Below, in pieces: positions 8,970-17,091 of a stretch of 64,000 nucleotides of DNA; position 1 is the stretch's first letter; every line of letters begins with the position of its first letter. The DNA lies in NCBI GenBank assembly GCA_965263485.1, contig CBDHHO010000004.1:124001-188000 (forward strand). Reading direction: 5' to 3'. The notes beneath the pieces were generated by a model. That model saw only the letters and a program-made list of their open reading frames with translations. It did not search any database and was not told the origin of the DNA. The stretch is from Haliotispira sp965263485 (GTDB taxonomy: Bacteria; Spirochaetota; Spirochaetia; SP-2023). The translations under genes and the position numbers were made by a program.

Positions 8970-8981
8970 GCTGTCTCTTAT

Positions 8982-9054
8982 CGGGGTGTAGCCTAGTGGC
9001 TAAGGCGTCTGCTTTGGGAGCAGAAGATCGGGGGTTCGAGTCCCTCCACCCCGA
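8982..9054 (+). tRNA. tRNA-Pro (UGG)
   Basis: The acceptor CGGGGTG pairs with CACCCCG. The anticodon loop TTTGGGA (9013-9019) is closed by TCTGC/GCAGA and carries TGG. The T arm GGGGTTCGAGTCCC is complete. There are 73 nucleotides and the 3' CCA is not encoded. Confidence 0.95.
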
Positions 9055-9145
9055 AGCTGTCTTCTTGCTCCTCCGTTACTTATTTGATACATTACAAAGC
9101 TTTCACAAGAAGAAGGGGATCAATCGGAAAGAATGCTACTTTTAC

Positions 9146-9240
9146 GGATTGGAATTTTTAGAGGTGCCCAATACAGCAAAATATTCTTTGCTCCCCGCAC
9201 ACAAATAGCCTCGCAAAAAACGAGTTTTTAGGGCCTTCCT
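9146..9240. mobile_element. Palindromic element right-end fragments
   Basis: GGATTGGAATTTTTAGAGGTGCCC at 9149-9172 and, after AATAGCCTCGCAAAAAACGAG, a second degraded end TTTTTAGGGCCTTCC near 9224-9238. No left ends are seen. This is leftover sequence between the tRNA and the aminopeptidase gene. Confidence 0.55.
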
Positions 9241-9278
9241 CTTATAGTTGAGCAGGGCAAGGCCTTCAGGAGTTGACG

Positions 9279-10835
9279 ATGACTTTCCAACAAGTAGAAC
9301 CGGCAGAAGGTTTTGATGCCCTGATTCTGGCTAGGCGAGACTGTCTGGATTTCCCCTCTGTGCCGGAGCCTTGGCGACCTGATATCAGCCGAATGATCGC
9401 CTATTTCCAGCAGCACAAGATTGAGAGTGCCGACAGTAAAAGCAAACAGCAGGATTACAGTGCCCTGGCCCGCAGCGAGGGTCCCGATGAGCTTTTACCG
9501 GTGCACCTGAGCAGTCTGCCCCTAGGGAGCAGAACTACCGAGCTGGGCAGTGAGAGTGCCGCCTTGCTGCAATGGGGCAAGAGCTTGGCAGGAGTAATCT
9601 CCAAAGAGAAGTGGCAGCGCCCGCTGTTGCCGCTGATTCCCGGTCTGAGCTTGGAGCAGTTTCGCTTAGTGCTTGAAGGGCTGTGGTTCGGCAGCTATCA
9701 GTTTAACGAGTTGCAAAAGAAAAAAGAGCAGCCGGGGCCCGTTCTGACCCTCCTCGGTGACGCAAGTGCCGAGCTGGAAGTGATCCTCGCTGATATGGCC
9801 TTGCAGACGGAGGCCCTGCAGCAGACCCTGAAACTGGTGCTTAGCCCGGCCAATATCTGTACTCCTACATTTTTCAGCGACTTTGTCGCTGAGCAGTTGG
9901 CCGACCTTGGAGCCCGCCCGAGCAGAATTCGCAGCGATATCTGGGGTGAAGAGCGCCTGGCCAAAGAAGGAATGAATCTGATTCTGGCAGTGGGACAAGG
10001 AAGCCCGCAGGAGTCGCGTCTGCTGCTTCTCGACTACCAGGGAGACCCTACCAGCGCAGAGCACATTGCGCTGGTAGGCAAGGGTGTGTGCTTTGACACC
10101 GGCGGGACCGACCTCAAGAACAGCACCAACCTCAAGGGGATGCAGTACGATATGATGGGGGGCGCGATTGTCTATGGAGCGTTCTATTACTTGGCGGCCA
10201 GCGGTATTCAGGCCAATATCCGGGCCTACGTGCCGCTGGTGGAGAATCAGATCGGCTGTGAGGCGATTAAAACCGGGGATATTATCCGCTCGGCCATGGG
10301 GCCCACGGTGGAAATCAACAATACTGATGCCGAAGGCCGCCTGATTCTGGCCGATGCCATTCACCATGCGGTTCAGCAGAAGCCCAGACTGCTGCTGGAC
10401 TGCGCCACGCTGACCGGGGCGGCAATCGTGGCCCTCGGTGAGCAGTGCGCTGCTTACTACAGTAACGATGAGCGGGTTGCCGAGCTGTTTGCCCAGGCGA
10501 GCCGGGAGACCGGCGAAGATGTCTGGCGGATGCCGTTGTTTCGGCCCTATGCCAGCTTTCTGGAAAGCAAGCTGGCCGATATGTCAAATATTTCGACCAA
10601 AAGTGATGATGGCGGCTCAATAACAGCAGCCTTGTTTCTGGAGAAATTTGCAGCACCACACAAACAGGAACCAGAAGGAACACAGCCGGATGAAGAGACT
10701 CCGGCCCATGCTTGGCTGCATTTGGACCTCGCGGCCTGGTCGAGTCCCGATGAGCATCCTTCGCTGGGCAAAAATGTGCGCGCCATGGGTGTGCGTCTGC
10801 TCTCCAGTTTTGTGCGGAAGTACCTGGCTGTTTGA
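9279..10835 (+). CDS. pepA: Leucyl aminopeptidase, M17 family
   Basis: A 518-residue cytosolic metallo-aminopeptidase that removes N-terminal residues from peptides. The catalytic C-terminal domain shows GKGVCFDTGGTDLK at about 268-281, with the first zinc ligands, and the family signature NNTDAEGRLILADA at about 347-360. The N-terminal half is the variable domain. The start is ATG 9279: AGGAG lies 6 bases upstream, whereas the TTG at 9273 overlaps that site. The family is usually a homohexamer needing Zn or Mn. The gene stands alone, followed by a strong terminator. Two consecutive residue insertions (the QEPEGTQPDEETP segment near the C-terminus) make it slightly longer than usual. Confidence 0.93.
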   Translation: MTFQQVEPAEGFDALILARRDCLDFPSVPEPWRPDISRMIAYFQQHKIESADSKSKQQDYSALARSEGPDELLPVHLSSLPLGSRTTELGSESAALLQWGKSLAGVISKEKWQRPLLPLIPGLSLEQFRLVLEGLWFGSYQFNELQKKKEQPGPVLTLLGDASAELEVILADMALQTEALQQTLKLVLSPANICTPTFFSDFVAEQLADLGARPSRIRSDIWGEERLAKEGMNLILAVGQGSPQESRLLLLDYQGDPTSAEHIALVGKGVCFDTGGTDLKNSTNLKGMQYDMMGGAIVYGAFYYLAASGIQANIRAYVPLVENQIGCEAIKTGDIIRSAMGPTVEINNTDAEGRLILADAIHHAVQQKPRLLLDCATLTGAAIVALGEQCAAYYSNDERVAELFAQASRETGEDVWRMPLFRPYASFLESKLADMSNISTKSDDGGSITAALFLEKFAAPHKQEPEGTQPDEETPAHAWLHLDLAAWSSPDEHPSLGKNVRAMGVRLLSSFVRKYLAV

Positions 10836-10846
10836 CCGCACTCTCA

Positions 10847-10876
10847 AGGAAGGAGAACTTGAGGAAGGAGAACTTG
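10847..10876. repeat. 15-bp tandem duplication
   Basis: AGGAAGGAGAACTTG occurs twice in direct succession just after the aminopeptidase stop. It is short and probably arose by replication slippage. Confidence 0.85.
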
Positions 10877-10896
10877 GGACTAGAGAGACCCCAAGG

Positions 10897-10934
10897 AATG
10901 AAAAAGCTCAGGGATAAACCTGAGCTTTTTCATT
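10897..10934. terminator. Bidirectional rho-independent terminator
   Basis: A perfect 16-bp stem AATGAAAAAGCTCAGG / CCTGAGCTTTTTCATT with a 6-base loop. It gives a T-run on both strands, so it can end pepA and the oppositely oriented tRNA-Asp transcript. Confidence 0.9.
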
Positions 10935-10947
10935 CTCTTATGAGTGA

Positions 10948-11021
10948 CGGAAGTGACGGGACTCGAACCCGCGGCCTTCGCCTTGACAGGGCGACGTGAT
11001 AACCAGCTTCACCACACCTCC
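10948..11021 (-). tRNA. tRNA-Asp (GUC)
   Basis: On the minus strand the acceptor GGAGGTG pairs with CACTTCC, with one G-U pair. The anticodon loop CTGTCAA carries GTC, and the T arm GCGGGTTCGAGTCCCGT is complete. It has 74 nucleotides with no encoded CCA. Confidence 0.93.
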
Positions 11022-11120
11022 AAAAAAACTTCCCTAGCAGTCACTCTCTGATAGAATTCCGGGGAGCTACCAAGGCTGGGCAAACAATACTGGGTCAGTC
11101 GGAAAAGTCAAGCAATTCCA

Positions 11121-11174
11121 TTTCGGCAACAGGATCGGCGCTTCAAGCGCAAAATTGGAATTTTCAGGGGTCCC
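11121..11174. mobile_element. Palindromic element right-end fragment at mgtE stop
   Basis: CGGCAACAGGATCGGCGCTT, then GCGCAAAATTGGAATTTTCAGGGGTCCC. It abuts CTAA at 11175-11178, which contains the mgtE TAG stop on the minus strand. CTAA is the target word duplicated by the IS at 50219, so this was probably an insertion at the stop codon that later lost its left half. Confidence 0.6.
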
Positions 11175-12743
11175 CTAAATATGAAAATGCTCCGCAAAAA
11201 TCTGTATAACTAAAAAGTACAATCCCAGTCCAATCACATCGATCAACGTGGCCATTAGCGGTCCCGAAGCCACAGTCGGATCCATTTTCATAAAACTGAG
11301 CAAGAGCGGTACAAAGATGCCGATCAGGGCCGCAAACAGTACTACCGCTCCAAGACCCAGACTAACGGCCAGATTGTGCTGCCAGGCCAGCTCCGGCAGG
11401 AACCACTGGTTGCGCAGAAACACCAGCAGACCCATAATTAAAGCCAGAGCCAAGGCAACCAGCAGCTCTTTTGCCAGAGCTGCCGGAAGATTGCGGAAAC
11501 GGATATTGTGGGCACTGATGCTGCGGATCATTAGCACTGATGACTGGCTCCCGACATTACCCCCGGTCTGAGTAATCAACGGAATAAACATAGTCAGCAT
11601 TGGCAAGGTAAGCAGCAAGGTCTGGAAATGCTTGAGCAGGCTGCTGGTCAATGTCCCGGTCAGCAGTAGCAGCACCAGCCACGGCAGGCGCCGGGTCAGC
11701 AGGTAGCGAATCGGCGCCTGTAGAAAATTGTCCATCAGATCGGCCCTCTGACTTGTCACGCCGCCGAGGTTACTGATGTTCTGAGCCTGCTCCTGGCGGA
11801 TCAGATCCATCACATCGTCAAAAGTCACGATGCCCAGCATCCGCTGCCGGTCATCTACGACCGGAACCGCCAATAAGTTCTGCTCTTCAAGGAGCTCCAT
11901 CACCTGTTCTTGCTCGGTGTTACTTTTTACGTAGTACACCTTGCTGTTCATGATTTCGCGAATATATTCCTGATCAGCTGCCAATAGCAGTTTTTGAAGG
12001 GTCAGCACGCCCAGCAACACACCATCGGTGTCAACAATATAGTGATAATAGAAGATTTCCAAGTCCGCCAGTTCCTCCGAACTGCGGATCAGACTCAGAG
12101 CTTCGCTAACCGTCATGTCGGGATAGAGCACCGAATAGCGGGTGGTCATGATGCCCGCGGCCTGTTCTTCGTGAAAGGACAGCAGGAATTCGGTTTCGGC
12201 CTGTTCTTCTGCGGGCAGGTATTGCAGAAAATCGCGACGAACATCGGGGCGAGCGTGTTGCAAAATATCAACTCGCTCATCGGGCTCAATGGCCACCAGA
12301 GCTGCCACCAGGGCGGACCGGTATGTGCTCCGGCCTGGGTGCAGGGACCGGGCAAGTACTTCGCCCTGTTCGTCTTCGCTCAGTTCTAAAAGCAGGGCCC
12401 CGCATCTCTCTGGTGAGAGCAGCCGAAGTAAGCGCTGCTGTGGCTCAATAACATCAGAGGCGGTCTCGCTGAGCTGGTGCCAGAATGCCAGTAGCTCACC
12501 GGGGCTGCATTCTTCAGTATACTGCAACAGCAGACTGGGATCTTCGAGCAGCCGGATCTTATGGGGAACTCTAAAAATTCCAATTTCGCGCTGAATCGCG
12601 ATCTTGTTGCCGAATAGCTTCGTCAGCAAAGCCTTACCATACAGCAAATTATGCCTCGGCTTCACTTCCTCGCTATCGACAAAATCTCGCTGATTCAGCA
12701 TCGAAAGCGAATTTTTAGAGGTTCCCTTATCTTGTTGCTGCAT
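11175..12743 (-). CDS. mgtE: MgtE magnesium transporter with in-frame repeat insertion
   Basis: A 522-residue Mg2+ channel. From the N-terminus it has the helical MgtE N domain, two CBS domains (about 215-330, with LLGVLTLQKLLLA and MLGIVTFDDVMDLI) that sense cytosolic Mg2+, and five membrane helices (about 365-520) with LITQTGGNVGSQSS, the pore signature. The family is usually about 450 residues. The excess is explained: residues 7-62 (GTSKNSLSMLNQRDF to FRVPH) are translated palindromic element. Removing the element and one TTAT copy joins MQQQDK directly to IRLLEDP, a normal MgtE start. GGGAGGG lies upstream of ATG 12743. Whether the 56-residue insert affects function is unknown. Confidence 0.93.
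   Translation of the reverse strand: MQQQDKGTSKNSLSMLNQRDFVDSEEVKPRHNLLYGKALLTKLFGNKIAIQREIGIFRVPHKIRLLEDPSLLLQYTEECSPGELLAFWHQLSETASDVIEPQQRLLRLLSPERCGALLLELSEDEQGEVLARSLHPGRSTYRSALVAALVAIEPDERVDILQHARPDVRRDFLQYLPAEEQAETEFLLSFHEEQAAGIMTTRYSVLYPDMTVSEALSLIRSSEELADLEIFYYHYIVDTDGVLLGVLTLQKLLLAADQEYIREIMNSKVYYVKSNTEQEQVMELLEEQNLLAVPVVDDRQRMLGIVTFDDVMDLIRQEQAQNISNLGGVTSQRADLMDNFLQAPIRYLLTRRLPWLVLLLLTGTLTSSLLKHFQTLLLTLPMLTMFIPLITQTGGNVGSQSSVLMIRSISAHNIRFRNLPAALAKELLVALALALIMGLLVFLRNQWFLPELAWQHNLAVSLGLGAVVLFAALIGIFVPLLLSFMKMDPTVASGPLMATLIDVIGLGLYFLVIQIFAEHFHI
12563..12726. mobile_element. Intact 164-bp palindromic element inside mgtE, TSD TTAT
   Basis: Termini are GGGGAACTCTAAAAATTCC and GCGAATTTTTAGAGGTTCCC. 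TTAT is duplicated at 12559-12562 and 12727-12730. Element plus one duplication is 168 bp, or 56 codons, so the mgtE frame is kept. The stem GCTGAATC (12590-12597) pairs with GATTCAGC (12692-12699). Confidence 0.95.
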
Positions 12744-12849
12744 GCTGCCCTCCCTTTTCCCCTTCTCGTTCTTGCCAAGCTGCTTCTTGGAGGTGCCCTT
12801 GAGATATCCCTGCGCTCGCCAAACGAATATTATACAGTGAAATGAACAA

Positions 12850-12887
12850 AAAACCTGGGCTCAGATCCATGCATGAGCCCAGGTTTT
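12850..12887 (-). terminator. Rho-independent terminator of efp
   Basis: Stem AAAACCTGGGCTCA / TGAGCCCAGGTTTT (14 bp) with a 10-base loop. The minus-strand reading is followed by a T-run, 39 bases after the efp stop. Confidence 0.92.
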
Positions 12888-12926
12888 CAGCAGTTTGGAA
12901 GAATACGTTTCAGGATACGGTATTTC

Positions 12927-13502
12927 CTAGCTATTGACGCGCTCTTGGTATTCCTTGGTTTCGACGTTGATACGCAATCTGTCGCCCTGGCGGATAAAGG
13001 CCGGAACCCGTACCTGCAAACCTGTTTCCATCACCACCTGTTTGGTTACCGAAGTCGCGGTATCGCCCCGTACTGCTTCTTCGGCCTCGATCACCAGCAA
13101 ATCGACCTTGGGCGGCAGCTTCACGTCCAGCACCTCATCTTCCCAGCTGACGATACGGTATTCTTCTCCCTCGCCTTCACGTGCAAAGTATTGCAAATCA
13201 GGCAAGGTACTCATGGGTACCTCGAATTGTTCATAGGTTTCGCTGTTCATAAAAAAATAATTCTCGCTATCTTTATACATATATTGGGCGCGAAATTCCT
13301 GTACATCAATTTCTTCAATATTATCCTGACTCTTATGTGTGACGCGCTGCACCGAAGCATCGCGCAGGTTCTTCAGTTTCAAACGCACAAACGCCGAACC
13401 CTTGCCCGGATTGACAAATTCTCGTTCCACCACCATGTAGGGTAAATTCTTTTCTAGCAAAAATGAGCCTTTTGCCAATTCTCCTGCTTTAATCGTGGCC
13501 AT
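12927..13502 (-). CDS. efp: Translation elongation factor P
   Basis: A 191-residue EF-P with the three beta-barrel domains of the family. It rescues ribosomes stalled at polyproline stretches. The modification loop VNPGKGSAFVR is present with Lys34 at the tip, the residue that is beta-lysylated by EpmA in many bacteria; no epm genes are in the window. The C-terminal signature shows as QVVMETGLQVRVPAFIRQGD. AAGGAG stands 6 bases before ATG 13502. It is a single-gene unit closed by the terminator at 12850-12887, and an element end lies just upstream of its ribosome site. Confidence 0.96.
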   Translation of the reverse strand: MATIKAGELAKGSFLLEKNLPYMVVEREFVNPGKGSAFVRLKLKNLRDASVQRVTHKSQDNIEEIDVQEFRAQYMYKDSENYFFMNSETYEQFEVPMSTLPDLQYFAREGEGEEYRIVSWEDEVLDVKLPPKVDLLVIEAEEAVRGDTATSVTKQVVMETGLQVRVPAFIRQGDRLRINVETKEYQERVNS

Positions 13503-13518
13503 ATTCTCTCCTTATTCA

Positions 13519-13606
13519 TTTTAGAGGTCCCCAACAAAGTATTCTTCGGCCTTACTTCCTTGTTCCCAAATAGCTTCGCAAGAAGAGCGAATTTTTAGAA
13601 GTCCCC
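13519..13606. mobile_element. Palindromic element fragment upstream of efp
   Basis: It has TTTTAGAGGTCCCC at about 13520-13533, and then the right half AAAGTATTCTTCGGCC, CCCAAATAGCTTCGCAAGAAG and GAATTTTTAGAAGTCCCC. A three-copy 11-bp tandem repeat (ATTATTATCCC) follows at 13606-13636. Any efp promoter should lie in or next to this DNA. Confidence 0.6.
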
Positions 13607-13639
13607 ATTATTATCCCATTATTATCCCATTATTATAAA

Positions 13640-13909
13640 GGACACCTCTAAAAATTCCAATTTTGTGCTGAGCGGCGATCTTGTTGCCGAATAAAAAAGT
13701 TCTGCCTTGCGGCAGCTCGCCCAGCTCGCAGAAAGGAAGGTCGGGCCTGGCTGCGCACGGCCCTCCCCTCATGCTCCCATGCTGCGCCAGCTCGCATGGG
13801 AGCATCGGAACGCGGTGCTATTGCCCATTGAAAACCCCATTGAAAACAAAGTAGAAGCAGGGCAATAGCACAATACTCACAGAAAGCGATACCATTTTTA
13901 GGGGTTCCC
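13640..13909. mobile_element. Large palindromic element, about 270 bp
   Basis: Left end GGACACCTCTAAAAATTCC, right end CATTTTTAGGGGTTCCC. Inside is a reverse copy of the 67-bp-type unit (GGTCGGGCCTGGCTGCGCACG, then GCTCCCATGC / GCATGGGAGC) and the ATTGCCC / GGGCAAT arm shared with 1478-1573. The flanks are TAAA and TTTA. A further scrap, TTTAGAGGTCCC, follows at 13911-13922. Confidence 0.75.
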
Positions 13910-14010
13910 TTTAGAGGTCCCTCTAATTCCCGTCCCCGCATCGCGAGTATTTCTCGCGCACCCGGTATAGCGAACAAATTTCCAAAATTTCCCAATAATT
14001 TCCTTTTTCT

Positions 14011-14039
14011 TTGACTTTAATATTTACAGGCTGTAATAT
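14011..14039 (+). promoter_or_regulatory. Promoter of TPR gene
   Basis: TTGACT at 14011-14016, a 17-base spacer, then TAATAT at 14034-14039. The start codon at 14048 is only 8 bases beyond the -10 box, so the transcript would be almost leaderless. Confidence 0.6.
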
Positions 14040-14047
14040 AGGTGTAA

Positions 14048-15685
14048 ATGTTACAGCTCGTATTGATAGTGTTGCTGTTGTTGTTCGCGACCACCCTCTT
14101 TTTCGTTTACCTTTTTCACTACTTCCGCACCAATTATAGCAACGAGTCTGCGGAGGCCCAGGGCAAAGCTGATAGAATTGGCGACTTGACCGAAATGGCC
14201 AGACTGCTTGAAAAGGGCGGTACGGACAACGCCCGGCTGGTAGTCGAACAGCTCTTGTATCGCAAGCCAAAAGGCCGCACTGCCGCCGACATTCTGGCAC
14301 TGCGCCTGCGGGCCTTCTTTGAGCTGAAAGAGTTTCACAATGCCCTGCACGTGGGTTTACAACTCTCTTCACAGTTCCACCACAGCCGCTTCCTCAGTGA
14401 TATCGAACTATTGGAGTACATGGCAATCCTGTACGCCACACTGGGACACCACGAAAGAGCCTATAACGAATACCTGATTCTGATGCAGAGGCGGCCTGAG
14501 AATATTGAATATATTTTCAACGCGGCCAGTCACGCGCTCGAAATGAAACATTTCGAAACGGGGATCTCGCTGTTTGGACGCGTACTGCAAATGCAGCCGG
14601 ACCATGTAGAGAGCTTGGTCAAACTCGGGCGTACCTTCTGTGAGAAACGACTCTACAGCCAGGCTCTTGATTATCTAAACCGCGCCTATACCCTTAACTG
14701 TGACTCCAACGAACTGCGCTATTATCTGGCTCTAACCTTGGTGCAGACCAGCGGCAAGGATACCACTGCCCTTTTCCTACTGCAAAGAGTTTCGCAGGAC
14801 CCCGACTGGGCCAAGCAGGCATTGCCACGGCTGATACGGCTTGCGGCCGAGTTGGAACAGCATCAACAGCTTGTCGAAGCCGCCGAACGCTACAACAGTT
14901 TATTCGCCGCAGAAACCGGAGAGGGCCTGCTCAGTGAAATATTATTCCTTGAGGCCAATTCCTATCGCTATTTGCACCAGATGGAAAAGGCCTGCGAACT
15001 CTGGGCCGGTATCAGTCTGGAGAATGCCTACTACCGAGAAGCCCAGGATAAGCTAGCGATGTTTCAGCCCTTTACTGAAGCAGGGGTCTTTCAGAACTAT
15101 ATCAGCTGTGAGGAGCCCAAAGATTTCGTTGATTTGTGTACGAAAATATGTGACCACATTCTCAAGACCCGGGCTCTGAAAACCATGTACGCGCTTGAGG
15201 GGCACGTCCTGAAGGCAATGCCAAACATAGCGCAGAATAGCCCGGAAACCACCCAAAACCAAGGACTTCCCGTTCCCGCCGGAGCACTGATCGTCCAGAA
15301 CTTCCGAGGGCATTGGATACCCGGTCAAGGTGCCAATACCGGCAGGTTGCGCAATCACGCCCCGAGTTATCACATTTTCCTGCTCTTGGACCAGGAATTC
15401 AGCGATGATGATTTGCAGATGAACCTGAAGCCGCTGACTGTTTTGGGCCATGATGATTACGACCGGCTAATCAACATCCACATCTACTCTTTTCATCACG
15501 TCTCGCAGGCCAGTTTTGGTCACACTATCAACTACAATGTGTATATTCACGAGCCCAGCGAGCTGCAACTCAACATACTGGAGTTCCAACGACAACACAG
15601 CAACAGCCCAAACAAAAATCGACAGCAAAAAACCGCGACTGCAAAAGCACGCTCCACCAATGACACAAGCGAAGAGAGCTCTTAG
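14048..15685 (+). CDS. Membrane-anchored TPR protein
   Basis: A 545-residue protein with one N-terminal membrane helix (about residues 3-25, very Leu/Val-rich) followed by helical hairpins that look like tetratricopeptide repeats. ERAYNEYLILMQRRPENIEY, FGRVLQMQPDHVESLVKLGR and LDYLNRAYTLNCDSNEL follow the TPR spacing. The C-terminal part (about 400-520) is a separate domain without a family I recognise, ending in a polar Asn/Gln/Lys tail. TPR proteins act as scaffolds for envelope or motility complexes; no partner is indicated. No good ribosome site precedes ATG 14048, and a near-leaderless start is plausible given the promoter. Confidence 0.8.
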   Translation: MLQLVLIVLLLLFATTLFFVYLFHYFRTNYSNESAEAQGKADRIGDLTEMARLLEKGGTDNARLVVEQLLYRKPKGRTAADILALRLRAFFELKEFHNALHVGLQLSSQFHHSRFLSDIELLEYMAILYATLGHHERAYNEYLILMQRRPENIEYIFNAASHALEMKHFETGISLFGRVLQMQPDHVESLVKLGRTFCEKRLYSQALDYLNRAYTLNCDSNELRYYLALTLVQTSGKDTTALFLLQRVSQDPDWAKQALPRLIRLAAELEQHQQLVEAAERYNSLFAAETGEGLLSEILFLEANSYRYLHQMEKACELWAGISLENAYYREAQDKLAMFQPFTEAGVFQNYISCEEPKDFVDLCTKICDHILKTRALKTMYALEGHVLKAMPNIAQNSPETTQNQGLPVPAGALIVQNFRGHWIPGQGANTGRLRNHAPSYHIFLLLDQEFSDDDLQMNLKPLTVLGHDDYDRLINIHIYSFHHVSQASFGHTINYNVYIHEPSELQLNILEFQRQHSNSPNKNRQQKTATAKARSTNDTSEESS

Positions 15686-15758
15686 GAGTGGCTATTTCTC
15701 ATTTATAGGTGCCCTATAGAGTTGTAGCAGAGAAGAGCGCCTTCTATTACTGAAACTT

Positions 15759-16850
15759 ATGGCAGCCAAAAAGAAAGTAACTATGCAGATGATTGCCGCT
15801 GAAATCGGCGTTTCCATTGCGACCGTGTCTCATGTATTTAACCACAGCCGCTTTGTCGATCCTGGGCTGCGCAAGAGGATACTGGACTGCGCCGAGACCT
15901 TGGGCTATATACAAAAACATTCGATACAGCGCAAGAAATCCATACCTGGCGCCCAAATTGGCCTGATTATCAGCGACATTCGGGACTCCGATCTGTTTTT
16001 GGATGTGATCAAAATCAGCGAATCGATTGCGGGAGAACAGGGTTACTCACTGCTGGTCGGCGATGCCGAAAATTCGGCCGAAAAAGAGGTTGAACTGGTC
16101 CGCAATTTCATGACCAGGCAGGTGCAGGGTTTGCTGATTGCTTCCTGCCTGAATTCTTCAGCGGTCTTGGAAAAAATCCGGGGATTCCGCAAATTGCCCG
16201 TAGTACTGATCGACCGCAAATGGGAGGAGAACTATTACGATTTTGTCGGTATCGATAACTACCGCGCATCTTTTAACCTGACATCTCAATTGATTCGACA
16301 GGGCTTTCGGCGGATCGGTTTTCTGGGGCTGGATCGCGATACCAGTACCGCGCGCGAACGGGAACACGGCTGCCGGGTTGCGATGTTGACAGAGCATCTG
16401 AGCGATTCATACAGCTGCTGCTACCTTGATCTGCTGGGGGACCTGCACCAGCAGGTTCTGAACTTCTGCTATGACCCTAAGCGGAAACAGGCACAATACC
16501 AAGCAATCGTGTGTTTCAATACCAACGTGTGCTGTGACTTATTAAGTGTTCTGAAAGCGCAGCGAATGAGCCCTGAGGATTTTGCCATTGCCACTTATGA
16601 CGACAGCCCTTGGCTGGAATTTCTGACGATTCCGCTGACCATTGTTCGCCAGCCTGCGACAGAGATCAGCATCACGGCGGTCAAGCTCCTGATCGAGAAA
16701 ATCGGCCTGAGCCAGCAGCATGCGACAGAACCCGCTGGCAAGGCCCAAGCCAGTATCAAAACTACGGAAATGGGCAAGGAAATTCTCCTTCCTGTCGACA
16801 TTGTTCTTCGAGAAGTCTGGGGCTGGTCAAGTACTAAAGGGGATCTCTAA
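15759..16850 (+). CDS. LacI-family transcriptional regulator
   Basis: A 363-residue repressor. The N-terminal HTH is at about residues 7-27 (VTMQMIAAEIGVSIATVSHV, the LacI pattern), followed by the hinge and a type I periplasmic-binding-like sugar domain (GLIISDIRDSDLFLDVIK, DFVGIDNYRAS, ATYDDSPW, and LTIVRQPATEI near the end). It faces the sugar ABC locus at 17092-23078 across a shared terminator and is the natural candidate to control it. The final residues KGDL and the stop codon (16839-16850) are encoded by the left end of an inserted element, so the original C-terminus was altered. Confidence 0.92.
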   Translation: MAAKKKVTMQMIAAEIGVSIATVSHVFNHSRFVDPGLRKRILDCAETLGYIQKHSIQRKKSIPGAQIGLIISDIRDSDLFLDVIKISESIAGEQGYSLLVGDAENSAEKEVELVRNFMTRQVQGLLIASCLNSSAVLEKIRGFRKLPVVLIDRKWEENYYDFVGIDNYRASFNLTSQLIRQGFRRIGFLGLDRDTSTAREREHGCRVAMLTEHLSDSYSCCYLDLLGDLHQQVLNFCYDPKRKQAQYQAIVCFNTNVCCDLLSVLKAQRMSPEDFAIATYDDSPWLEFLTIPLTIVRQPATEISITAVKLLIEKIGLSQQHATEPAGKAQASIKTTEMGKEILLPVDIVLREVWGWSSTKGDL

Positions 16851-17013
16851 AAACTTGCTTTTGATGCTCAGCGGATGAGATTTTGCGCCAGCTCGCAGGA
16901 AAGGAAGGTCGGGCTTGGCTGCGCACGACCCTCCCCCGTTCTCCAATGCTGCGCCAGCTCGCATGGGAGCCTTCGTCTCCCATCAAAATGCGATACCATT
17001 TCTAGAGGTCCCC
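16839..17013. mobile_element. Palindromic element overlapping the lacI 3' end
   Basis: Left end GGGGATCTCTAAAAAC, right end CATTTCTAGAGGTCCCC. The interior is a hybrid: the small-element left arm (TTTTGATGCTCAGCGGATGAG) joined to the 67-bp-type unit. The stop codon of the LacI gene is inside its left terminal repeat. No exact target duplication is visible (TAAA against AAAA). Confidence 0.75.
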
Positions 17014-17020
17014 AAAACAA

Positions 17021-17050
17021 AAAAAGCACCCGGCACCCCGGGTGCTTTTT
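17021..17050. terminator. Bidirectional terminator between lacI and Gfo/Idh gene
   Basis: Stem AAAAAGCACCCGG / CCGGGTGCTTTTT (13 bp) with a 4-base loop and A/T tracts on both sides. It closes the two convergent units. Confidence 0.92.
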
Positions 17051-17091
17051 CGAGGAAACTCCGAGGAAACTTAAAGAAAAGACGAAACCGC

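Noticed and set aside
9666..10367. Long antisense open frame over the aminopeptidase gene
   Set aside because: It is a shadow of pepA: no ribosome site, no family similarity, while the sense strand has all M17 motifs.
12744..12849. M-box (Mg2+ riboswitch) before mgtE
   Set aside because: Only about 100 bases separate the efp terminator from the mgtE start, and no M-box-like core is visible.
12873..13445. Plus-strand frame opposite efp
   Set aside because: It is antisense shadow; EF-P on the minus strand is unambiguous.
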